Positions 36,440 to 48,599 of a DNA stretch of 64,000 nt are shown here, piece after piece; the stretch's first letter is position 1, and every line of letters begins with the position of its first letter. The translations under genes were made by a program, and so were the position numbers. This DNA is from Phocoena phocoena. Its lineage: Eukaryota; Chordata; Mammalia; Artiodactyla; Phocoenidae. The stretch spans positions 48,168,080 through 48,232,079 of the forward strand of contig NC_089227.1 in the NCBI RefSeq assembly GCF_963924675.1, given 5' to 3'. The notes under the pieces were generated by a model. That model made no database searches and had not been told where the DNA came from. It saw only the letters and a program-made list of their open reading frames with translations.

Positions 36440-36800
36440 AATGAATGTTTACTGATCCATATCTCTATTAGACTGTAAGTTCTGTGAGGGCAGGAGCTAC
36501 ATGTACTTTTTACATGTAGCATGGTTCTTTTTTTTTTTTTTTTTTTTTTGCGGTACGTGGGTCTCTCACTGTTGTGGCCTCTCCCATTGCGGAGCACAGG
36601 CTCCGGACGCACAGGCTCAGTGGCCATGGCTCACGGGCCCAGCCGCTTCCCGGACCGGGTCACGAACCCGTGTCCCTTGCATCGGCAGGCGGACTCTCAA
36701 CCACTGCACCACCAAGGAAGCCCAGTAGCATGGTTCTTAACACATAGTCTCATAGTTTTTAATGATCTTCTAAGTAAAAAAGTAAATGAGAAATTTGAAT
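36440..36800 (+). repeat. L2-like 3' fragment, split by the SINE at 36530
   Basis: 'agactgtaagttctgtgagg' and 'gggcaggagct' before the SINE and 'aacacatagtctcatag' after it follow the L2 3' end. Confidence 0.5.
36530..36723 (-). mobile_element. CHR-type SINE, internal deletion, 14-bp TSD
   Basis: Reverse-complement CHR SINE with poly(T). It lacks about 20 bp of the body (it reads 'cagccgcttcccggaccggg'). TSD 'gtagcatggttctt' at 36516-36529 and 36725-36738. Confidence 0.94.
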
Positions 36801-36834
36801 AAATAAATGATGAAAAAGCAAACAGGAGAAAAGA

Positions 36835-37030
36835 ATTAACATTTTCTGAGTGCTTATTAAGCAACAGACACTGATCATTTCCATACATTTAATAACCACC
36901 CTTTAAAAGAGATTTTAATATCTCTGTTACAGTAGAGGAAGGTAGGCCTTAGGAAGATTAAGTAATATACCTACATTTAATAGAGTTTAATCTCAAATCT
37001 CGCTGCCTCTAAAGACTCTATTCTTATCAA
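36835..37030 (-). repeat. MIR element
   Basis: Reverse-complement MIR signature: 'tctgagtgcttattaagc', 'catttaataaccacc', 'acagtagaggaaggtaggcc', 'aagattaagtaatatacc'. It ends 40 bp from CASD1 exon 10. Confidence 0.65.
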
Positions 37031-37069
37031 AAATTAAGAAGAAAAATTTCTCTAAATAAAGATAATTAC

Positions 37070-37147
37070 CTGTACCACAGAAACAGATGGGTGGAGTTCA
37101 TTGCACTCTGCTTTGTTTTTACAACTGCTAGCCCAGATGGAATAGGT
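37070..37147 (-). CDS. CASD1: CASD1 coding exon 10 of 12 in window
   Basis: 78 bp, 26 codons, phase 0, from TYSIWASSCKNKAECNEL to SVSVVQ. The acceptor is 'tttattttag' and the donor 'gtaatt'. The two Cys residues flanking KNKAE are kept. Confidence 0.95.
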
Positions 37148-37663
37148 CTAAAATAAAAAATATATGCATCAGTTCACAAAAATATATATGCCTTAAAGAG
37201 GCAGCACTCAACTTTAAAAAGTTTTATTTATAACATTATACTTCATTATGTTATTAAAAAAGCTTCAGTAAAAACTGTCCACAGGTTTGCTCATCACTCT
37301 TTTTGGTGTGCTCAAATATCAGAAAGTAGAAAGAGGGGAACATAAGTCTGTGATTTTCTGGAAGTAGTGATCATAAGGCAGTGATGGCTCTTCCTGTCAA
37401 ACACCTTATGTTATATTTTTTCCCAAACTTATTACAACTTTTAAAATTCTATTTCACTGAGTTCTCAGTTATTCTTCATATTTAACATATATATATTTAT
37501 ATTCTCTTTAGAATTTATGTTCAATTAAAAAATAAGGAGAAAAAGAATTTCAAAAGTAAAGATTTTATTTACTAAAAACAAATGATTAAACTCCTATCTC
37601 TTAGAAGTTAATTTTCTGTACCATGGATTTTGGAAATTTAGAAAATTACATTTTGAAACTTAC

Positions 37664-37804
37664 CAAGAAAGAAACTACTGAAATAAATAATAGAAAATTT
37701 GAAACTTTGTTTGAAAAAAGAGGTTCACCCTTTCCTTCAGAAAGTACTTGGCGCTTCTGTAAAGCCAGATAAATGAAAGCAAACAACATTCCATGAAAGA
37801 CTAC
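37664..37804 (-). CDS. CASD1: CASD1 coding exon 9 of 12 in window
   Basis: 141 bp, 47 codons, phase 0, from VVFHGMLFAFIYLALQKRQ to LLFISVVSFL. The acceptor is 'attttttag' and the donor 'gtaagt'. A short hydrophilic loop (KRQVLSEGKGEPLFSNK) separates two membrane helices. Confidence 0.95.
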
Positions 37805-38067
37805 CTAAAAAATAAGGAGAGAAAACCTGTTTTAAACAGCTACTTTTCAATAAATAGCAAATGTAATTGGTAAAGGAGAACAGTATGTATAAAAGTATGT
37901 AGGTAAAAAGCTTAAAGGTCCAAAGTTTCTATGAAGAACTTAAACTTCAAGAAATGAAGTCAACGATTGTTGGAAACAATTTGCAATAGACAAGCAAACA
38001 TCTCTTGCAATGACACAGATAAGCTGGTTTACTCCAAGCAGTCTCAGCAGCAAGTGAAGAAATAAAG

Positions 38068-38504
38068 ACAATTTATATATCCGGAGAAAACCATAATCCG
38101 AAAAGATACATGCACCCCAACGTTCACTGCAGCATTATTTACAATAGCCAGGACATGGAAGCAACCATCAACGGGTGAATGGATAATGAAGACGTGGTAC
38201 ATATATACTGTGGAATATTACCCAGCCATAAAAAAGAACAAAATAATGCCACTTGCAGCAACATAGATGGACGTAGAGATTGTCATACTGAGTGAACTAA
38301 GTCAGACACAGAAAGACAAATATAATATGATATCACTTATACATGGAATCTAAAAAAATGGTACAAATGAACTTATTTACAAAACAGAAAGAGAGTCACA
38401 GATATAGAAAACAAATTTATGGTTACCATGGGGGAAGCGGGGGAGGGAAAAATTGGGAGATTGGGATTGACATATATACACTACCATATATAAAATAGAT
38501 ATCT
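38068..38504 (+). mobile_element. L1 3'-end fragment, part 1
   Basis: Starts in the ORF2 C-terminal region ('tatccggagaaaaccataat', then '...tggaatattacccagcc') and continues through the 3' UTR, where the SINE at 38505 interrupts it. It resumes at 38847. Antisense to CASD1. Confidence 0.9.
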
Positions 38505-38846
38505 GGGACTTCCCTGGTGGTGCAGTGGTTAAGAAGCCACCTGCCAATGCAGGGGACACGGGTTCGAGCCCTAGTCCGGGAAGATCCCACATGCCATGGA
38601 GCAACTAAGCCTGTGTGCCACAACTACTGAGCTTGTGCTCTAGAGCCTGTGAGCCACAACTACTGAAGCCCACGTGCCTAGAGCCCATGCTCCGCAGCAA
38701 GAGAAGCCACTGCAATGAGAAGCCTGCGTACCACAACGAAGAGTAGCCCCCACTCGCCGCAACTAGAGAAAGCCCACGTGCAGCAATGAAGACCCAACGT
38801 GGCCAAAAATAAAATAAATTTTAAAAAATAATAAAATAAAATAAAT
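38505..38846 (+). mobile_element. CHR-type SINE (long form) inside L1 3' UTR
   Basis: 'gggacttccctggtggtgcagtgg' head and the long 3' half ending 'ggccaaaaataaaataaatt'. Inserted within the L1 3' UTR. Confidence 0.92.
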
Positions 38847-39031
38847 AATAAGAACCTACTGTATAGCACAGGGACCTCTACCTAATACTCTGTAATGACC
38901 TATATGGGAAAAAAATCTAAAAAAAGAGTGATATATGTATATGTATAACTGATTCACTTTGCTGTACAGCAGAAACTAACACAACATGGTAAACCAACTA
39001 TACTTCAATAAAAATGAAAAAATAAAAATGA
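38847..39031 (+). mobile_element. L1 3'-end fragment, part 2
   Basis: 'agaacctactgtatagcaca' to 'ctatacttcaataaaaatgaaaaaataaaaatg': the end of the L1 3' UTR with an A-rich tail. Confidence 0.88.
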
Positions 39032-39219
39032 TAAAAACTATTCTGAAGACACATGATAAAATTCAAATGTACTCAACCAAGATAAAATATATTTTATATT
39101 GGTACTTTCAAGCAAATAAAACAGTAACATTACCAAGAGCATACTTTGAAAAAGCAGTATATGCACATAAAAATGAAAAAATGGTGGATCAGAAAGCACA
39201 ATGGCTTTCTTTTCTTTTT

Positions 39220-39521
39220 TAAAAAATCTATTTATTTATTTATTTTTGGCCACGTTGGGTCTTCATTGCAATGCGCAGGCTTTCTCTAATTGCGGCGAGC
39301 GGGGGCTACTCTTCATTGCGGTGCATGGGCTTCTCATTGTGGTGGCTTCTCTTGTTGCGGAGCATGGGTTCTAGGCACACAGGCTTCAGTAGTTGTGGCA
39401 CACAGGCCTGTGTGGCATGTGGGATCCCGTGGCATGTGGGATCTGCCCAGACCAGGGATGGAACCCATGTCCCCTGCACTGGCAGGCAGATTCTTAACCA
39501 CTGCGCCACTAGGGAAGTTCC
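39220..39521 (-). mobile_element. CHR-type SINE (long form)
   Basis: Reverse complement of the long CHR form ('tttggccacgttgggtcttc' to 'cgccactagggaagttcc'). The flanks 'gctttcttttcttttt' and 'gctttctttttta' look like a TSD. Inverted relative to the copy at 38505. Confidence 0.92.
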
Positions 39522-39835
39522 AGCTTTCTTTTTTAAATAAACACTTAACATGAGCTATCATAGTAGACTGCCCTAATGAGAAAGTTGAGAATTAAAAATT
39601 ATTTTATGGCAAGGCTTTAACATAGCTTTTTATTCACATATCGTTTTGAAATGCAATGTACGATTAGAAAAACAAAAAGAATTTTAAAAGTAAATATTTT
39701 ATTTATTAAGAATAACTGGAAAGTGCATAGGTATTAGAAACCAGGAATAGCACAGAAAAGGCACTAAGAAAATATTTGTTGAATGAAAAAAGGGAAGAGT
39801 AAAAAATGGAAGTTAAAGGGAAAGAGTGAAGAGAG

Positions 39836-40200
39836 GTAATTAATATTTATTCAGTGTCTATTATTTTCCAAATGCTGTGCTAGATGTTTCATATTTTCTT
39901 GGCCAATTAAGTCCTAACCAGCCTTCAAGATAAAATTCATGGAATAATCCATGACATCGCTCTCTTTTCTTTGCACACTTCTATTACAAAATCCATACTG
40001 CAGAGTTTAGCACTAATTATAAGCAGTAATCCAGAGTTTTTGGGTTTTTTTTTTTTTAGTAATCCAGAGTTTTAAACTAGATTATAAGGTTTAGAAGCCT
40101 GGTGGTATGTCTTCTTTCTCTAAAATATATCCCTCATAACACCAACATCTAGTGCATATATTGGAGCTTAATAAGTATTGTGTTGAATGGCTGAAGCATA
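39836..40200. repeat. MIR and L2-like relics
   Basis: 39836-39900 resembles the end of MIR on the minus strand ('tattcagtgtctattatttt...atgctgtgctagatg'). 40060-40200 resembles an L2 3' end on the plus strand ('gattataaggtttagaagcc', 'aataagtattgtgttgaatg'). Both are diverged. Confidence 0.45.
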
Positions 40201-40455
40201 TATATGAGATCATCTCTAAGTCAAAATTATGACTCAAATAAAGGTCACTTTATAGAAAACATTTTTATAGTATTTTCCTACTGATATATGTACACATGCA
40301 TACCCTTTCTCCACTATAAAAACAGGGGAGGGCTGGACTGCTTTGATTTACCAAATCAACGTTTCCTTATTCCAAAACTAAATAGATTAAAATTTTCCAA
40401 ATAATTTTTAAAAGTATAATTTGAAATAGCAAAAGATCACAAGGTAAATACATAC

Positions 40456-40557
40456 GTAACGATCTAACCTCCATCTGAACCACCATTCATATACATTGCC
40501 TTTCAGTTCGAAACACTTGGACAATGGCCAAAGAGAAAAGATCTTCTCAAATGCACC
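40456..40557 (-). CDS. CASD1: CASD1 coding exon 8 of 12 in window
   Basis: 102 bp, 34 codons, phase 0, from GAFEKIFSLWPLSKCFEL to EWWFRWRLDRY. The acceptor is 'ctcttctcag' and the donor 'gtatgt'. EWWFRWRLDR is a very conserved block of the CAS1 membrane domain and was one of the strongest identifiers of the gene. Confidence 0.96.
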
Positions 40558-42816
40558 CTGAGAAGAGGAATCCAGAAAATAAATTAAGATGGTACAAGTG
40601 AATACTTGCCTTACAATTCTATTATAAACTGTCATTTTCTAAAGTTAAAATTATATAAGGGTCATTCACAATTTTAAAATTCTAGTTAAATATTTCATTT
40701 GAAAATGTCATTTCATTTGAAAATAAATATATTCTACTAAAGGCTATTAAAGATGATTTAAAACATTTTTGTTAACTTACTTTCACTGCATATGAAAAGC
40801 TACTGAGACTGAAAAATAAAACAAACAAACAAAAAAACCAAGCTGGTAATTGGAAAATTATTCCATTTAAGGTTTTAATATTTACTGATCAAAACACAAA
40901 AATACAAAATACTTCAGCCAACACAGTATCAATAACCTAAAGGATGATGGTTAAAGTTATAGTTTTTCTTTATCTAAATGTCCTTAATAATCTATAATTA
41001 ACCATTTGAGTTAAAAGAATCCTCTGAATTAGTCACCTTAATCAACCATACCCAAATTCCATTACTAGCCTTTGAAACAAAGTTTACAATTTTACTCTGG
41101 TCGAGTTAGTGAATGTACCCCCTTATTAATCTGACAGCCTGGAAAATCTGGGAATGAAGGGGCAGAAGTCTTGGGTACATTCCTGCACATTAATGAAGTC
41201 TTTCAAAAAAGAGAACAAAAACCTCAATTTCCAGACTAAAGAATGAAGACAAACTCTATTAAGGAAACTCCATTATTAGACATAATGCCACAGCATAAAA
41301 AAATGTTTAACATCACAATTTTTAAAAAGGCTAATAAAAATCAAAGCAAAATATGAAAATAGTACATTTTAGGTAATACCAAATCTTTAGGTCAGAAGAA
41401 CTTTATTAATAAAATGCAATATTCTCCATTTAACCACAGAATTTAAAATGCTAACAGCTTATAAAAATAGGCTCTATTAAAGCTTTTGCCTCAGAAAATT
41501 AACGATGATTATTACCAAGACTTGCAATGTAAGGTATATACCTATTATATCATATTTCTATATTTTATCTATATATATTAGAGATACATGGCCCTGTAGA
41601 TCATATATCACATAATGATGTATTTATAATTTAAAATTTTATTTCTCATTAAAATTATTTTTTATGATTAATAATCAAGTATTTAATGAGCACCCATTTT
41701 GTGAAAGACACTGGGCTATGTTCTTTTTTTTCTTGTCCAGTGGTCAATACTGATCCTAAGCTGGGGAAATCTTCTTAATTCTTTCTATTGAACTGTTGGT
41801 CCGTGTTCCTTTCTCTCCCTCAGATGAACCAGGGAGTGTTGGGAATTTTAATGAATAATTATCAAGTAATGTGGCAGTTACCTGGCTATTTCTTTATACA
41901 TTTGCCTATTGCTTATTATTTTATATATTTCCTGCAAAAAACCTTGGAAGTCAGGCAGAAATAAATATGCTTTATTTCTAAGTATAAAAATAAGTAGGAA
42001 AGCCTATAAAACAAACAAAAAAACCACCTTTATAGGACTACACACACACACACACACACACACAGACACACACACACACACACACACACACGCTTATATG
42101 GCATTTTTACCTGGCACAGCCAGATACAAGACAGAGTGCTGGAGATGGGAGTAAACTACAGAGTATGTCACAACTATAGGCATTCAAATTACAATATTTT
42201 GTTATAAATATCATGCTGACCAAATAATATGTCTGTCTGATGGACTGACCAACAGGTAGCAATTTGCCATCCTGCTAAAATAGCTGAGAAAAACCTCAAA
42301 CATCATAATAGGGGGACAAAAGTTTAGAGATAAGAAAAGGACCAAAAGTTTTATTAAGTTAAACATACTACATATATACAAACACTTCACTCTGAAGCTG
42401 GTTTTATTAACAGCCAAAATTTTACTCTATGCAGTTATGGAAAAATCAAGTTAAATTTTGGTGCCATGAATAATGCACAAACAAAGTTGCAAATTCTCTC
42501 AAGAGAATTTTGATCTTCACTTAGTGTCTTATAAGAGGCATTCAATAAAAGTTTGATTGATCAAAGTCAACTAAAATGGATTTTGAACAATTGCCAGAGG
42601 AAGAGCTTTAAATTGCTCTTACAACAAAAACAGTGGTAACAAAAGTAGATAGGTCTCAAAAGGACCACACTGAGTAGTCAGCTACAGAGTGACACTTTTA
42701 TTACAGTCATTAAAAAATGAGGCTTAAGAAAAGCTCTGACTCGTCTCTCATACTTTAATAGATTTGAACTTTACAATAAAATAGAACAAAATATAAACCA
42801 AAAAGACTATACAAAC
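40558..42816. other. CASD1 intron between exons 7 and 8 of the window
   Basis: AT-rich intron. Recognised inside: a (CA)n microsatellite at 42039-42091 and a possible short minus-strand MIR tail near 41675-41725 ('atttaatgagcacccatttt'). No coding exon found. Confidence 0.6.
42039..42091 (+). repeat. (CA)n microsatellite
   Basis: About 26 CA units with one CAGA interruption at 42063-42066, probably polymorphic. Confidence 0.95.
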
Positions 42817-42896
42817 CTGAGAATATGCCAAAAAACATATACATAACAGCAAGAAGGCTAGTTTCAATAGTAAGCCAAAATGCCAGAAACAATTTC
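42817..42896 (-). CDS. CASD1: CASD1 coding exon 7 of 12 in window
   Basis: 80 bp: two bases completing Gly, then 26 codons, NCFWHFGLLLKLAF to CFLAYSQ. The acceptor is 'tctctcttag' and the donor 'gtttgt'. It encodes essentially one transmembrane helix. Confidence 0.94.
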
Positions 42897-44241
42897 CTAA
42901 GAGAGAAAATGTTTAATTTACTAAGAAATGTAAACTTACATTAGAAAACACATTAAATATCTCTATTTAACATATTAATACCCTGCATAGCTCTTAAAAA
43001 TAATTTAAGGCTGCCTACAGGATACAAAAAAATATATCTAAGTAGTATAAATTACAAGTAGGACACGAAGAAAAGGTGGAGGGTCCTTACTAGGAATGAG
43101 GCTACAACATTAACCTGATACCCCATATACCTGCTATTTATCCACTATTTTCAATATATTTGAAAATACCTCCTAGATTCAATTATACTATTCATTATTG
43201 AAACTTACAACAAAATTTGGAACAATAGGTTCAATGTAACTCTAACAAACACTCACGTTTAATATAACTTAGATAATACTGCTTCAACATTAAAGTTCTA
43301 AGGAGAGAGCTTAAGAACTCCCTAGTGGACTAATTTAACCATAAGATGTATTTTAACATATGCATATTTTAAATTATGTGTTCACAGTTTATACATACTG
43401 ATTATCATTTTATTAATATGCTGGGTTTGTGTTGAGGAATGAAACTACAGAGCCTGTCCAAAGACACAAATGGACTTCATTGAACCCTTTCCTGAAGAAT
43501 TATTTGATATTATAATAAAGTCAACAGAAAATGTTTTTTGATATACAATATTTGATTGAAAGAGTTAAGTTAAATACATTATTAAAGATAAAAAATTTTC
43601 TTTTTCCAAAAAAGGGAGGCTTTTATTTTAATGACATGATTTGAGGGGAAAAAGCATTAAGATAAACGACTGTGACCTCACTTTGAACATTATCAGACCT
43701 GGCTATGTGAAATTTGAAGATGACACCTTCTGGGCACTTAGGTTTCCTTAAACAAAAAACAGGTTTATAATAACTGCTTAAAGGGTTGTCTAGAATATAA
43801 ACTATATTAGTGATTTTTAAGCTTGTTTGACATAATGTTTACTCAAAATCTCAATATATATATAAGAAATCAAATAAAGCAGAACTGCCAAGATTGAAGC
43901 AGGATGTATGGCCCTGGAGCCTTGTTTGGCTTTCCTCTCTTCTGGCTCTCTCCATTCTGACTCCATACAAGGTAGTTTGAAAATGGCTGCACTAGTAGAT
44001 ATGTAAAATGGCTTTGAAAATTTAACTTTAAAAAAGAGAAAACACATACAATATAAATGCAAACTATTGTTCTGCACTGTTATACTACTTGAACTACTTA
44101 ATAAAAAATTTCAAAATGTCAATGTTACACATAAATTTAACCTGTCAACATGTCTCAATAAAAATAATAGCCTTTAGCAACTGAAAAGGAACTTACATTG
44201 AAAGAATATATTTATTAACATTAGTAAGAGAGTATATTTAC
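42897..44241. other. CASD1 intron, nothing recognised
   Basis: AT-rich intron between exons 6 and 7 of the window; no repeat family recognised. Confidence 0.5.
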
Positions 44242-44398
44242 CGTTTGCTTTTTTTTGGATTATCTGTGGCCATAGTGCTAAAGTAACATATATGACCATG
44301 AACCATACAGTGACCAAGGGGACAAAGTAATAGAATTGATAAGGCCGATCCATTACTATACATAACACCACTACCAGGAAATTGAGACGAAATAAGAC
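44242..44398 (-). CDS. CASD1: CASD1 coding exon 6 of 12 in window
   Basis: 157 bp: 52 codons plus one base of a Gly codon shared with the next exon. It runs from VLFRLNFLVVVLCIVMDRPY to IIQKKAN. The acceptor is 'tttttaatag' and the donor 'gtaaat'. Two hydrophobic stretches flank the DRPYQFYYFVP loop. About residues 493-545 by human numbering. Confidence 0.95.
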
Positions 44399-44889
44399 CT
44401 ATTAAAAAGGAGAAGAAAATGGTTTTCATTCCAGGTATGCATGAAAAGCAGACAGATTCTGACAGAGTATAAATGTTTATTTAAGACTAAAATAATAACT
44501 GTACAAGTATGTTTTACTAATCCCTAAAATCACATTTGTTTAAAAATCACTGTAAAGAGTTGAATATAAAATATTTATGCATCATTATATTAACTGAATC
44601 CCAGCAAAGCACCAACCTGAGCTGTCCTCTGGCTACAACTGCCATCTTGTTAAATGCAGCAAAAAGAATTATAAACCTCCTTCCTAGAGCTACAGTTCAT
44701 AAACAGAGATTAGATTACCTCAACAAAAGGGTGTCCATTTCATCTCTGTTTGATGTTGATTTACCTCATTTAGTATTAAATTGAACATTTCAATAGGTAC
44801 AAAATAATATTACTCAAATTAAAAACTGTCTTTGAAAAACAAAAGTATCTTTGGGACTTTTGTAACAGTCATTTCAGACACTGTGATGT

Positions 44890-45090
44890 CAAAGAACACA
44901 GAATTTGAGCAGATGAATATTAGAGCTTTATCACTTACAGTGTGACCTTAGGCAAGTTATTTAACCTCTCTGAGCCTCAGTGTCTTTGTCTGTAAACATA
45001 AAGATCACAACTCAGGGTTGTAATGAAGGGTAAATAAAATAATGTCTACAAACTTCCTAGCACAAGGTAGAAACAAAAAATATTAATCCT
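44890..45090 (+). repeat. MIR element
   Basis: Core MIR phrase 'gtgaccttaggcaagttatt', followed by 'taacctctctgagcctcagt' and 'cagggttgtaatgaagg', in the order of the MIR consensus. Confidence 0.85.
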
Positions 45091-45368
45091 CTTCTTAAAG
45101 AAAACATAGCATGTTTTAACAATCCCATGTAACTGTACATTTCTACAAAACTAAAGTGAATCAGCAATGTTCTCCCTTTTGCTTTTATTATACATTCATC
45201 TAAATTCTATTTTTTCATCCCTCAGTAATGGAAATAACAAAACTTTAAAGTGCTATTTCATAAATTCAAATTATCCATGGCCTTAAAATGGACATATTTA
45301 TAGTTTCTCCACAGTTAGGCACAAAAGCATGTTGAAATGAAAGAAAACAAATAACCGTGCATTCCTAC

Positions 45369-45488
45369 CTGACATACTCTATGGATTCCAAAGTCTCCTT
45401 TGATCCAAAAGTATGAGAAATGCCCATACCCTGTCTGAAATAGATACGCAGCAACCAGAACCCGAATGTGCATGTACACAGGCAAAAA
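45369..45488 (-). CDS. CASD1: CASD1 coding exon 5 of 12 in window
   Basis: 120 bp, 40 codons, phase 0, from [17 protein letters not shown] to [10 protein letters not shown]. The acceptor is 'tttgtcaacag' and the donor 'gtagga'. It contains the conserved [11 protein letters not shown] membrane-domain block. The preceding intron is 13.3 kb long and holds the 7.5 kb L1 insertion at 48021-55485. I recall Tyr in human where this copy has His in GIHRVCQ; that comparison is from memory. Confidence 0.95.
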
Positions 45489-45644
45489 CTGTTGACAAAA
45501 ATAAACAGGTGAAATACATGCTGACACTAACTATACCTAAATTACCATAACCAGTAAATTTAACCAAAATAATGGAGCATCATTATTACTCAACATTGGC
45601 GCAATGAAAAGATTTATTCTCGAAAATTAAGCCTGTAGCAGGGG

Positions 45645-45835
45645 TTAAAAAAAGTAGACTTTGGAATTAGAGATCTAGATTCAAATTCTGGTTCTGCCAC
45701 TCATTAGCTATGTGACTTTAAACTTAAATTTGAGTTTCTAAACTGCAAAATGAGACTATGTTCTCCTTCCTCAAAGGGTCTTGTGAGGAATGAATGAGTT
45801 AATAAATGTGAGGCGCTTTGTATATTTCATCCAAT
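45645..45835 (+). repeat. MIR element
   Basis: 'tagactttggaattagagat', 'ctggttctgccactcattag', 'ctatgtgacttt', 'gggtcttgtgaggaatgaat' and 'gagttaataaatgtgaggcg' follow the MIR consensus. Confidence 0.85.
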
Positions 45836-45941
45836 TTGAATTAAATATATTATATCCATAATTATTAATCACCATATATATGCTGAATACAAGGTCACTC
45901 TCGAGTTCACATTTTCTCAAGAAGATAAAAAACAAAACAAA

Positions 45942-46283
45942 GGGCTTCCCTGGTGGCGCAGTGGTTAAGAATCCGCCTGCCAATGCAGGGGACATGGGTT
46001 CAAGCCCTGGTCCGGGAAGATCCCACATGCCGCAGAGCAACTAAGCCTGTGCACCACAACTACTGAGCCTACACTCTAGAGCCCACAAGCCATAACTACT
46101 GGGACCGCGAGCCACAACTATTGAAGTCCTCATGCCTAGAGCCTGTGCTCTGCAACAAGAGAAGCCACCACAATGAAAAGCCCGCACACCACAACGAAGA
46201 GTAGCCCCCGCTTGTCACAACTAGAGAAAGCCTGCGTGCAGCAACAAAGACCCAGTGCAGCCAAAAATAAATTTTAAAAAAAA
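45942..46283 (+). mobile_element. CHR-type SINE (long form)
   Basis: 'gggcttccctggtggcgcagtgg' head, long 3' half with several 'gccacaacta' units, ending 'cagccaaaaataaatttt' plus A-rich tail. No confident TSD. Confidence 0.93.
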
Positions 46284-47537
46284 TCCTAAAGAATTAACCA
46301 CCCCCCCAAATCCTACATTCTTGGCCCCACTAAATATACAGAATTTAGACTTGTAAATAAAATCGTCACATGACTACTTAAAATATTTGATTATTCAGCA
46401 AAAATTACATTTAAAAAACATATGCAAACTTAATTCAGAAATATTATTTCCCTTCTAATCTTATTTTATAAAACAATTTTATTTTACACTCCTGCATGTG
46501 TTTCATCTTCACCATGAGTTTTCAGAGCATCACATCTTCACTTCTATCTAGGCTGAAAGAAATATAACATGTTTCTAATCTATATTTTATGGGAGTCACT
46601 GGAAATATTATTTACAAGTCCTAACTCTCTTAACCTTAGAACACTGTCATGTGTTCTCCCCACCACCTATTAGTCCTTTAGATGTATAGTCACGATCTCT
46701 ACAACACAGGCAGTGTACTGCTTTTTAAAATGATCTTTAACAGGCTTCTTTAGTGACATCCAACCTTTGTAATTATAAGGCCATTCTTTTAGGAATAATT
46801 ACTAAATCTATGTAAACATTTTTTTGGCTTCTATTTTATAGACTCATCTGATCACCTCTGTAATTATCCAGCATTAACACTGGTTATGGCCATTTTAGTT
46901 TAACATGTCTTCCCTAAGTGATACTTTGTAGGATAAAATAATTGAGCAGACGCCTTAAACTGATTTTATAAGGCCTCGAACATATGCATCTTTTGTATAT
47001 ATCCTCGAATGCATTCTTGAACACATCTTTTTCTTTTCTGAGGGATAACATTTTTTTCTGGAAGGAAAACCCCCTGAATTATAATGTCATAGATTCTTCA
47101 ACATAGTCTCCACTCTAGCCAAACTGTTAGATTCTCTGTCTCCTAAACTGGTCTTTCTTGTACTTTCCTGTCACCTCTCCTTTGTTTATCTGTTCTTTAT
47201 ACCCTGGAATGTTCTCCTAACCACATTTTGTTTATACAAATACTATCCTTCTTTAGACCCCTGGTCAAATTTTCCATTCTTTTACTCTCAGATGAAAGTC
47301 ATTTCTCCTTTTGAGTTCCTTTAAGCACCAACAATCTATATATGAGTTTGTATTTATTGCTTTTCATCATTAGTTCTTTTTAAATGTCTTATCTCATCAT
47401 TAGATCAGAAATTTTCAATGAAGGTGTAACATATTAGAATCACTGGGATGAAAGTGGGAATACAGTATTGAAATAGCCTCAAAACTTATCTAACCTAAAC
47501 CTGTATCTTTACCTCATTCTTGAATGCACTCTAAAAT
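46284..47537. other. CASD1 intron; possible old L2 at 47200-47430
   Basis: Mostly unrecognised AT-rich intron. 47200-47430 ('ccctggaatgttctcctaac', 'gacccctggtcaaattttcc') resembles an old L2 3' region on the plus strand. Confidence 0.4.
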
Positions 47538-47549
47538 ATTCCCTTCAAG

Positions 47550-47768
47550 GGCTTCGCTGGTGTCACAGTGGTTGAGAGTCTGCCTGCCGATGCGGGGGAC
47601 ACGGGTTCGTGCAGCAGTCCAGGAAGATCCCACATGCAGCGGAGTGGCTGGGCCTGTGAGCCATGGCCGCTGGGCCTGCGCGCCCGGAGCCTGTGCTCCG
47701 CAAGGGGAGCAACGGGAGAGGCCACAACAGTGAGAGGCCCGCGTACCATTAAAAAAAACAAAACAAAA
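47550..47768 (+). mobile_element. CHR-type SINE (short form) with 12-bp TSD
   Basis: 'ggcttcgctggtgtcacagtgg' head, body with a small internal duplication near 47700 ('caaggggagcaacgggag'), A-rich tail. TSD 'attcccttcaag' at 47538-47549 and 47769-47780. Confidence 0.94.
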
Positions 47769-47929
47769 ATTCCCTTCAAGTATTTGAGCACTTTTTAATA
47801 GCAGAAAACACACAAATTCCCATGGCAATCCATACCATTTTCAGATGGTCATTAATTGCTATAAAGTTCCTTTTCATGAAAAGTTGAAATCAAACTCTAT
47901 GTAAAAGCTACCAAATTAAGCTGTCTAGG

Positions 47930-48005
47930 GCAGTGCTATGTGATGAAAATAACATGTGAGCCACATGGTAAATTTTTAATGTGGCTGCCAGACATTTAAA
48001 CAGTT
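47930..48005. repeat. hAT-like (MER-type) DNA transposon, left part
   Basis: 'gggcagtgctatgtgatgaa', 'catgtgagccacatggtaa' and 'taatgtggctgccagacatt' belong to an old non-autonomous DNA transposon whose right part lies at 55501-55760; an L1 separates the two. Family name not certain. Confidence 0.6.
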
Positions 48006-48599
48006 AAAAGAAATAAGTGACTGCCAGGTTCCTGGGATCCAGGGACAACTTCCCCGGGAGAACGCACAGCGAGCCTCAGGCTGGTGCAACGTCATGCTGG
48101 CCCCTGCCGCCGCAGGCTCGCCCCGCACTCTGCGCCCCTCCCTCCCCCCCTGGCCTGAGTGAGCCAGAGCCCCCGAATCAGCTGCTCCTTTATCCCTGTC
48201 CTGTCTGAGCAAAAAACAGATGCCCTCCAGCGACCTACATGCAGAGGTGGGGCCAAATCCAAAGCTGAGCCCCTGGGAGCTATGAGAACAAAGAAGAGAA
48301 AGGGAAATCTCTCCCAGCAGCCTCAGAAGCAGCGGATTAAAGCTCCACAATCAACTTGATGTCTGTGGAATACATGAATAGACAATGAATAATCCCAAAT
48401 TGAGGAGGTGGACTTTGAGAGCAAGATCTATGATTTTTTCCCCTTTTCCTCTTTTTGTGAGTGTGTATGTGTATGCTTCTGTGTGAGATTTTGTCTATAT
48501 AGCTTTGGTTCCACCATTTGTCCTAGAACACCATTTGTTCTATCCGTCCTTTCTTTTTTTTCTTAAATTTTTTTTCTTAATAATTTTAATAACTTTATT

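Noticed and set aside
40781..40815. Short exon-like stretch on the minus strand (acceptor 'tttttcag', donor 'gtaagt') between CASD1 window exons 7 and 8
   Set aside because: The flanking exons already join in frame (AYSQ to GAFEK), and it matches no CASD1 sequence I know; treated as a cryptic pair of splice motifs.
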